Below, piece by piece: positions 55,495 through 64,000 of a DNA stretch of 64,000 nt (the first letter of the stretch is position 1; every line of letters starts with the position of its first letter). The notes beneath the pieces were generated by a model. The model was not told the DNA's origin, did no database searches, and was given only the letters and a program-made list of their open reading frames with translations. Origin of the DNA: Calcarisporiella thermophila CBS 279.70 (Eukaryota > Calcarisporiellomycota); NCBI RefSeq assembly GCF_041956535.1, contig NW_027192208.1, positions 506,492-570,491 on the forward strand. The letters run 5' to 3'. The translations under genes were made by a program, and so were the position numbers.

Positions 55495-57314
55495 CTAGAA
55501 TTTTCTAAACGCCGCCCAACACAGGCCGAATCCAGCCAGGATGTCTGAGATTTGGGTGATCGCATACAGGGTCGTCAAGGCGGCCATGAGCCGGAGCTCG
55601 CGCCGCAGCTGGAAAAACTGCAAACCAAACCCAATGCTTACAAAACTGCACGTGGAGAACCATTCCCCAACGGTGAAGCAGAATTCGTTGACCTCAGCAC
55701 GGTGCTTGGGGTTGATAGCGGTATTGAAGATGACGGCCGTCATGATGAAACCAAGAACAAACTTGGGAAACCTAAAATCAGAAGAAGAAACACGCCAGTT
55801 ATAAGCACACACAAGAGAAAGGAGGGGGAGGCTCTTCTCATGTACCTTTGCCAAAGACTTCTCAAGCTGTCCATGATTCCAGACTTTTTCCTCGGCTTTG
55901 TCTCCCCGTTGCCGAGGATTCTTTCTTCTTCAGCCAACTCCCTTTGTTTCTCCACGTGAGTCCAAAAGGCGGCTACTCCTACACTGATCGGTCCAATAAG
56001 CACGTTTTGCATCATCTTGACGACGGCAGCGGAGTCAATTGCAGCCTTGCTTCCATAGATGGTTGCACTGGCAATGACGGCACCTGTACTATCCACGGCA
56101 CCACCAAACCAAGCTCCAGCCATCTCGTCGGGAATCCGGAGTGCTTTGGCAACGTAGGGCATTGCGAGCAAACTGGGGATGGTGAATACTGAAATAATAG
56201 CTGTTTGCGAACGTAAAAACGGATCAGTATTCATTCCTCTTGTTACCATTGTGGCAGCAGCAACATCAATGTAGGTATTCAACACGCTTACCTATTGGCA
56301 TTTGCGCTTTCGTTGGCGTACCAAGGCTTGCGGCCAGCGCAACCGCTGCAGAGGATCCGCAAATGATGGAAGCACCTGCCATGATGATGGCGAGCTGGAT
56401 GTCTATACGTAGCCACTTGTAGCCCACAAAGTAGGCCATCAAGGGGAAGAGCAGTGGGGTGTCAATCCAGGAGACGAAGATGGCGCGGGAAGCAAGAGGT
56501 TTTAGCACGGATATATCGATGCTGAATCAAGATATCAAAACGAAGAGAGAGATAGTGGGATAAGAGCACTCAGCATATGAACTAGAAAAAAAGTGAAAGC
56601 TTACCAGAGCAAGACCAAGCTGATGGAGATGTAGAGCTCGGTTTGCATAGCAATCTTTAGCCACCGCGGAACCACTTCGCCTCGTACACACACGTTTCGC
56701 AGCACCATCCCGAACACAATGGCCCACACAGAATCCCCCAAACTGATGCTCTTGATGCCCTTTTGCGCAGCAAGCCACTTGGATATCATAGCCAGAAACC
56801 ACACGACCGCAAAACCAAAGGGAAAGAGTCGGTATGAGGGAGAGCGCAGCGAGGCAAGGCAAAGTGTGAGAAGAATGGTGGATATAGGGAAAAGGGCAAT
56901 CAGGCCGTAATTTCCTTTGGTGGCAAGAGAGGAGAAGGGATTGGCGGTCCAAGGGAGGAACTTGGGCTCGGGTATGTGGTGGCTCACACATGCTACGACA
57001 CAGCCTAGCAGAATAAAGCCAATCCAGCATGACCACCAATCCTCGGTGTTCCACCAGAGAAGTAGCGAGAGAAAGCGCTTTTTTCTCTGCTCATTGGGAT
57101 TCTGTTCCTGTTTCTTTACCGATTTGGAATCAGTGGTGGAGGCGGCTGAGGTCGATGGGGTTCGAGAACTTTGGGAGCATGTAGGATGCAATTCTTCTTC
57201 AATGCCGAGGTATAAGTTAGCGATGTCGGTGTTCGAGATCCCACTTGCGGATTTAGTCGTTCTTGCATGTAATTCCCCTAGCTCGAGGTCATCTTTTGCT
57301 ATACTCTTGCTCAT
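55495..57314 (-). CDS. UPF0324/YeiH-type polytopic membrane protein, 4 exons
   Basis: Exons 57314-56605, 56521-56292, 56200-55846, 55771-55495 give 523 residues. The N-terminal about 80 residues are polar. Multiple hydrophobic segments follow: WIGFILLGCVVACV, YGLIALFPISTILLTLCLA, DSVWAIVFGMVLRN, IQLAIIMAGASIICGSSAAVAL, IPDEMAGAWFGGAVDSTGAVIASA and KFVLGFIMTAVIF. The GASIICGSSA and GG-x-VD-x-TGAVIA motifs match the bacterial UPF0324 (conserved hypothetical 698) family, some of which are called putative sulfate exporters. Substrate and membrane location in this fungus are unknown. All three introns keep phase, so the gene is a settled eukaryotic gene, not contamination. Confidence 0.8.
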
Positions 57315-59211
57315 GTCTATCGATTATTAAAGCCGTTGAGAGAAAAACTCGAGAAAAAAAAAAAGGAAATCCTATGGGGATTATATATCGGAAATGATTG
57401 GTTTCTGGCTAGAATAAAAAAATCGCTCTGCCGGTTTGAAAGCATTTCAGAAAATGCTTAGATTGGGGTCAAGTATGACTATTACCGTAGGTTGCCGAAC
57501 TATAAATATTGACTCAAATCGATTCGGCTGCGGATAGTTAATATGTCACTTTCCTAACGTAAATTACGATTAATTCCTGCCTTTTCACTTTTGAAGCGTC
57601 TGAAGCTTGTGCTAGGCTTAGCTAAGGATGAAATATGCTTTGGCCATAATTGAAATACTAAACTGCAGTAAAGTCGAGAAGCTGCTTGTCCAAAGGGAAG
57701 CTAAAACCAGGCCGTAGAGGTTTATTTATAGAAAACTTGTCTTGCACAAGGCTCTTAGCCTGTTCCCTCATTTAGCATTAAAATATCACATCTTCTAGAC
57801 AAGCTCGCGTGCCTTTAAGGTGTAAGTTTTCTGCCATCAGAGGCGAAGGTGAGGAGGCCGCTTCTAGTCTTTTGACTCGGTTCAATCACAGTAATATCTG
57901 GCATAACTGGGATGGAGTTTTCAATTTTTAGAGTAAATACTCCCTACTAAAATCCAGAGTCTTTCACTTTGAGTTAAGAGTTTAATTACTCTCCATAATT
58001 TTCAGAAAGAAACTTCCCCCAACTCTTCACTTGCTAAGTTTGGTTAGTATACAATATTTCATTTGCATGTAACTCGGTTGAAAGCCTACTCTAGCATTTA
58101 ACTCAATATTAACCATGCAGAAAACGAACTATCATGATAAAGGAAAACCACGCCCATAGAGCATCGGAGAGTCTGAAATTGAGTTGCTAGCCTGGTAAAA
58201 TGGGGGTAAAGCCAATTCACTCAACCTGAAACATATGGTCCGTGGAAATGTCAAGTTTCAGTAGACTTTGAGTAGTAGTGCAATTAGGTAGATATCATTA
58301 TCCATATTCTCTGTGTGGGACGCAGGCAAGCCAACTAATATCCATTAGATATACAATAATTGAGCCGCCCAAAATTATTTCCTATATATACTTCCCTAAA
58401 TACTCACAGGCAGTCTCTTACCATAAGTAACTTCGTATATCATGTTTCACACTAATGCTTGGCAACCCACAATTTTATGATTGGAGATATTAATATGAGA
58501 TGAACGTATTTTTTTTCTAAGCGGGATTTGAGTCTCTTGCACTCCTTTACTCTAACAATATTGCACATATTTCTCTTTCTCTGTACTATAGCAGCACTTA
58601 AATGTGAAATTTCGCCCTCCTCACCCATTGCAGATACTGTGAAAGCTATTCTACGTGAATGTTCTCCTGTGAACCTATTAGCATCAATGAGACTGGTTCT
58701 GACTGTAGGACAGATTGATTGAAACAGAGGAAAAAAATTGCTTGGCAACCCATTAAGGGGTTCGGTTGACTGGCAGCTTGACACGTGCTGAAGTTTAATG
58801 GAAATCTGGCAGCTTGGGTTAACAGAGTCGGTATCCAAATGCAATATAGCTGACAATGTGAGGACTTACGTTATATACACTATGTTATATACGTGCCATT
58901 CCAAAAAAGTATTTTCTTTTGAAGTCTCAACTCCTTTGTCCTGGGGTATGTTTGCTACATCTGTCTGAGTGACTTTCAAGTTTTAGCAGATTGGTTGGCA
59001 TTGGTTGAATTGGTATGAAAGCCAATTCCAGGAATAGTATAGCTATTGAAAAACTTGTCCTGTATTGGGGTATATTGAGGACGTTCAAGCCTTTAATAAA
59101 ATTAGGACAAACTATAATATGTTCGCTCCTCAATAATAAATAGAAGACATGCTACTAGTTAAATAGCTGGAAGCATTCGTTGTGCAGGTCGAACAGGAAT
59201 AAGCTACGCCC
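57315..59211. other. Gene-poor AT-rich region
   Basis: 1.9 kb with stops in all frames. A 14-bp direct repeat (TGCTTGGCAACCCA) occurs at 58456 and 58739. A 134-codon minus-strand ORF (58452-58856) has no recognisable domain. I see no supported gene or RNA. Confidence 0.4.
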
Positions 59212-62200
59212 TTACACAACATCTTGTCTCTTTTGGAATTCGTCTTTGACTGCCCATATCAGATCCAAAATCGTTGCAGCACTCCAAGCTTGCGTCGGAC
59301 AACTGTCTGTACAGGGTGCGCCGTCTTTATTAGTGAGCTCGGGCAGCCCGGCCCATGGGGAATTTTGGATGTATCGTTTATGGGGTAATAAAGTTCGTTG
59401 GACTCTTAAGGAGACCTCCTATTGGCAGGAAACATGGTGAGAAGAGCATATTAATACTATTCCTTTTCTTTCTACGCGTTGCTGAATGTACTTGCCTGAG
59501 CATCGAATTTATCACCACAGGCCTGGAAAATCAGAAGTGCACGCAGGAAATAGCCTGCGCACCACACCCACTCCTATAAATATGAAAGAAGAGCAATCTG
59601 TTAGCACTAATGATTCAGCAGAGTATATACATTTATAGCTGATGCCTACCGGTCCTTGGTGGTAATTCCACCCTTTTGCAATCAATCGATCGGCCCCATC
59701 ATTCGAGTTATCATAGTTTGGCCGGTAGGCCCAATCGGCCGGATCCAGTGTGCGCATTCCAAGCGGGCCCATGATAATTTTCTTAGCTATTTCTAGTGCC
59801 GACGCCGCATGTTTTGCGTCGAAAAGTTCCGGTGCAACTACCATTGCCACTGCGAAATTGGGCCTCAGTTGGTAATCGCAATAGGGCTCGGCAGAGCCGT
59901 AGGTATCCTTGTAAATGCCGCGGCGATTGATGAGTTTGGGATCGAGGGCATATTGGGAGTCATCGGAAGGAGAAGTGGGGATATAGAAACAGCGTTCAAA
60001 CGAAGATTGGATCAAAGCTCCCCACTCCTTGTAGCTTATCTTCTTCTCTGCCTGGTCGTCCTCAGCAGGTATCACCACACCTTCGTACGGGTATTTGCCT
60101 TCCTCCCAGAGCGAGGCCAACCACCGTACCGCACTCTTCTCCAGTCCCACAATTTCCACTGCGGCCCCGTCTCTTGGGGTGGCGGGGACCCCTTTATTTC
60201 CAGCGCGTTCGCTCTCTCCCATCTTATCCATCCAGGTCCCACAATTCCACCGATTTCCCCCGCACACAAATCCTGTGGTCCAGTCGACTCGCGCGGTGAC
60301 GTTGAAGCCGGGGTCGGTCATCTGCGTATCCAGTGCCGGTCCGGCGTTCCACTCCCGGAAGGAAATTCCCTTGGCATGCCGCTGCATGATTTCCTGCACT
60401 AATTCTGCGATGGTGGATGAACGCGAGTACGCCCGTTCATCCTCCACCTCAACAAACGTGTCTCCGTCGGGAAATCTTCTTGGCACTCTCACCTCCAAGA
60501 ATTTTAGCCCCTCGGGTGAGAACTTGCAGTAGTCCTGCACCGCTTGCGTAAACCACCAGGCCGCGTCCCGTGCATTATACCTAGGATAGCGCACCGCATC
60601 GAGCAAGTTCGGGATAAGCCCGTGCTTCAAGCTTCCGCCGAACGCTATTATATGCCTGCGCGCGGCTTCGAATTGACCAGTAACGAGGTAGAGTCCCCGC
60701 AGTGAAATAAACACGTCTCTTCCCCAGCACCGCATGTGCTGGTGTGTAAAATGAGGCAGGCCTGCGGCCATAGAAGCCCCGGGCTCGGTGGGGTGTAGGC
60801 CAGTTGAGCTGACACGACCATACATCTGTAGTGCGCACAAACTTAACGACCTGGTGAAAAAGTCCCCGTTTCGAATGAATTCCGACATTAATTTTTTGGT
60901 TGCGTGTTTGCGCGCCGCTTGGTAGACGGTGTTGAGGACGAGGGCGAAGTATTTGGGCAGTAAGAAGTTTGGAAACTCTTGCACGATCTTGAAGTGGCTC
61001 TCGAGCCATTTCCTAATGCCATCCAATTTCGGGTACCACCGCACATACTCCTCGAGGCGAGAAACGCAGTAGTCCAATGCCCAGCGGCCATCCCGCAGGT
61101 GCGCACAGAATGGATGCCCCAGGTCATTCCACTTCATAATCGGCTTGAGCACCGACATGAATCCCTCAAGCCCGCAGTATGGAAGCGCCCCCCACCCAGG
61201 AATCTTATAGACCCCGCGACCCACGCTGTCCTGCTCCTCTCCATCGCACCGGTACAAGAGAACATTCATCTCCTCCGAGCCCAGCTCCTGCACAGCCTCC
61301 TCCACGCCCTCTTGCAGTTTCGTGATAAGGTCGGTGGGTGTGTGTCGGATCCAAGTGCGTAGAAGCATCACGCTTCCCGCCGGGAATTCTCGAGGTACCA
61401 CCACCTCTGTGTACATGCCTTTCTCGTCGGTCAGTTCCTTTATCATTGGGGCCTCTAGCGCCTCTAGTCTTACCCTCAGTCCCCTAAGATAAGTTTTGTT
61501 CTCTGGAATATCTCTCGATAGCACGTCTAGGGTAGTCGTGAAGATATGCTCCACCTCGCTACCTCGCAGCTTGATGGGCGCAATATTGCCCCGCTGCGAC
61601 TTGTTATTGGCAAACGCAGTATGTGCGACGAGAAGATAACCCTGGTGGGTAGATGGGTGCTGGCGGTGCACCATAATGTAATTATCTTCGTGGTGAACAT
61701 GTGTCTCGATGAATCCCTTGCGTGCCATTTCGGTGTGAAGGTGCTGGAGCACCCGTTTCACTGTAAAAATATGACACAACAAACCGTTAAACATCAGTAA
61801 AGCCACGCGCCAACGAGCGCCCCAATCATCCTACCTTTTCCTATGCCTCTGTCTTCAATTTTACTCCCCCCCTCATAGTGCCGCTTCTCCTTAACTAGAT
61901 CCAAAAGCGTTGGGTATACCTCATCGTATCCCTTCACACTCCCAATTGCGCACGCAGACATCGCCACAAGTGCAGCATTGGAAAGCGTATCCTCCGCTCT
62001 TCGCTTCTGATGAGGTGTCTCGTTGTCGTGGGTGCAATCCATGAAAAGTGCATGCGGAGTCGAGCCGGAAAGTGGGATTTTGACGCAAGGTTCGACCGCC
62101 CCGGTCCTGGGATGGACGCACTCGGAATACTCGGTCAAACAGTCCATGTCCATCGATCCGACAGGTTTCCCGCCATGACGATGTAAAAGCCGGCTAAGCT

Positions 62201-64000
62201 CTCGTGGATCCCAGGCCTGCATCGCCTCGCGTATCAATGAGGTAATGCCCAATCGCGAAACAAATTTCACGTCCATGGTTTCGGAGCCCGTGAACAACTC
62301 TGCTACCACGTACAGATCCTTTCGCACTCGCCGTGCCGCATCTAAAAAGTACTCGGCGACATGAATAGGGGTCGAGTGGCAATTGTCTATACGGAAGCCA
62401 TGGAAGAGCGAGGCGACTTTTTCAGTGTAGAGTCGCATATGCTCCCACAGCCAAGGGTTATCGTCCGGCGAACGGCCGTATCGTAGTTTGACGCAGTCGC
62501 CCCACACGATGACCTCTCTTCGCAGATACGCCTGTGACTCGTTCGATGCAAAATCTTGAAGTGGGTTCGCATTCCAAATCCATCCGTTATTAGCTAACAT
62601 AAGCTCTCCCTCCTGACGAGACCGCGTCCGCTCGTCATCCTTCGGTAACCGCGTAAAATAGGTTTCAATCAACGGTGCCTCTCGTGTGATCTCCCCGAGA
62701 TTAGGCCCATCTTTAGCAAGGCGAGTATAGGCGGCACGATTGGCAACGTTCTCTATAATAGCTTTGGTGTCATCGTCATACTGTATGTAGAGCGGCAAAT
62801 TCACTTCATTGAGTAATGCATGATAGCGCTTGCAAACACGATCAACCTCCGCATCCTCTCTCTCAAGAGCCTTCATGAACGCCAATGCCTTGTGTACGTT
62901 GATTTTTATCCCGAACCGTTTCCCTAATCGTCGCTCTTCTGTAGCATCCTGCGCCAATCGATCTGCTAATTGCTTCAGTGTCATATTTTGCAATTCCTCC
63001 CTCGAATATACCTCCGAGTCATACTCTTCCCCTCGCTCGATCGCTCCCCGCAACTCAGCCACAGCGGACTCGACATCAACAACATAATACTCCCACAATC
63101 GGATTTTTTTGATAACTTCGTCCTTGGCGGCATCCATCACCTTGTCAAGGTCAGCACGTGTAGTGAGAACAGTAGGAAGACCTAGTTCTTTCAGGCGTGC
63201 GGAGAAGTCCAGAAAAGCGGTATCTAGCTCGTATGCAGGCGCTAAATGCGGCGAATTGATCAAATTGTAGCCTATATTAGCAAATAGTTTGAGTATTAGA
63301 GTGTATTGAAAAGCCAATGCGTTAGGCGCATATACCAGCTTCTGGGTGTTCCAATAGCCATTCAGAATTATGTGCCGTATGATTCCAAACCACATCAGAC
63401 AGGCAGTTTAATCCAAATTCATTCCTAACTCTTTCCAACGTTCGTCTCATAATCTCGAATCTTTCCTCCTTCGTCTTCCATGCGCCCGGCTCTTCGTCGG
63501 CATACAAATCATGTGAAAAGTCAAGCTGATCTGCAATTGAATATGGGGAATCCGAAGCCCCGCGCACTTGAAGCGGTACGAAATGGACCCAATTGTATCC
63601 AGCAGCCTGGAGCGCGCGTAGGTGAGGGGCCCACTGAGGGAAGGGACCAAGCCACTTGGCTATAACCGAGGCAATAACTATCCCGTCCAGAGGGAGAGGT
63701 TGCCACTCATCCATTCCCCCGCTCTTTGGAGTGATGTTAGAACTCAAGCTGGAGAACGATGGAGAAGGCCTTGCGCGGAGCCGAGGCTCGACCATAAAAT
63801 GCCCAGAATCGGAGCGTTCGATTTTATGTGGTTCTGTCCAGTTTTGATATTCAATAAAATATTCATACGCCCCAGACTCTTCTATTACTAGATCGCAATA
63901 GCCGTCCATGGAGGGATCATCTTTGAATCTGCCAGGCAAATTGGATTTCTTTTAGGTTTTTTTTTTTTTTGCTTCCATATTTCTCATCTTTAGGTACTTA
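59212..64000 (-). CDS. GDB1: Glycogen debranching enzyme, 5' partial
   Basis: Bifunctional 4-alpha-glucanotransferase/amylo-1,6-glucosidase. Exons 63928-63336, 63271-61835, 61760-59650, 59573-59496, 59418-59212; the 5' end is beyond the window (a donor-like GTACCT at 63997 suggests the upstream exon ends at 63998). About 1475 residues are visible (yeast Gdb1 1536). Transferase: SYLN-like LPLDGIVIASVIAKW, SDVVWNHTAHNS, FRIDNCHSTPIHVAEYF, VVAELFTGSE and DNETPHQKRR. Glucosidase: GRDVFISLRGLYLVTG, GLIPNLLDAVRYPRYNARDA, and the end NYHQGPEWVWCAGYFLRA and NSPWAGLPELTNKDG. The intron 59495-59419 begins GCAAGT, a GC-AG intron; without it the C-terminal motif would be lost. Confidence 0.96.

Noticed and set aside
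58456-58752. 14-bp direct repeat TGCTTGGCAACCCA at 58456 and 58739
   Set aside because: Too short and without further flanking similarity to define an element; could be chance or a target duplication.
58452-58856. 134-codon minus-strand ORF in the 57-59 kb gap
   Set aside because: No domain match by eye and atypical composition; could be an old repeat fragment but not supportable.
1-64000. tRNA genes, rRNA genes and CRISPR arrays
   Set aside because: No stretch with B-box-like GGTTCRANNCC plus a matching acceptor stem was found outside coding sequence, and no rRNA or spaced-repeat array is visible.

Overview
This is a nuclear fungal window. The genes have many short introns, mostly 55-90 nt with GT-AG ends and CTRAY-like branch points. 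The gene set is fungal or opisthokont: HOM6, ECO1, an SPT23/MGA2-type IPT/TIG factor, an SSK2-type MAPKKK and a TOM20 module. XPO4 and an NDUFAF5-type complex I factor, both missing from budding yeast, together with a Crinkler-type ATPase/nuclease gene and LRR remnants, point to an early-diverging fungus (Mucoromycota or Glomeromycotina-like). That placement is inference. Base composition is uneven: compact genes with C/G-ending codons (the SEC14-like gene at 26.2 kb, RPS2) sit beside AT-rich stretches.

Layout. 0-8.8 kb: 5'-truncated OMA1 (+), an ankyrin protein (+), PAF1 (-), homoserine dehydrogenase HOM6 (-), a two-RRM RNA-binding protein (-) and an LYR-motif protein (+). 9.1-23.5 kb: an SSK2/WIS4-type MAPKKK whose first exons encode a BRCT domain, a TOM20 receptor joined in frame to a SET/MYND domain (-), then the divergent pair SPC25 (-) / ECO1 (+), a TPR protein and a small acidic protein. 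23.6-29.4 kb: an ACBD5-like tail-anchored acyl-CoA-binding protein (-), a SEC14/CRAL-TRIO protein and a Ran1-like kinase. 29.4-35.6 kb: an AT-rich accessory island with a decayed transposase split by a MITE-like element, an LRR relic, and a zinc finger followed after an in-frame TGA by a Crinkler-type ATPase/nuclease. 35.6-44.4 kb: unidentified coding-like exons, an IPT/TIG SPT23/MGA2-type gene, an APH-fold kinase (ACAD10/11 N-domain type) and RPS2 (-). 44.4-52.6 kb: 21-exon XPO4 (-), divergent NOB1 (+), NDUFAF5 (-). 53.8-64 kb: a low-complexity coiled-coil protein (+), a UPF0324-type membrane protein (-), a gene-poor gap, and glycogen debranching enzyme GDB1 (-), which runs off the right edge.

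Gene structures were assembled by hand, by matching splice sites to reading-frame phase and family conservation. Where every junction keeps frame and the length matches the family (PAF1, HOM6, XPO4, NOB1, NDUFAF5, SPC25, RPS2, GDB1) the models should be reliable. First exons of the TPR, ACBD and SPT23/MGA2-type genes are uncertain. Several genes share cell-division roles (SPC25, ECO1), and G1/S-type promoter motifs (MCB ACGCGT, SCB TTTCGCG) cluster in their shared promoter and upstream of the unknown gene at 53.9 kb.
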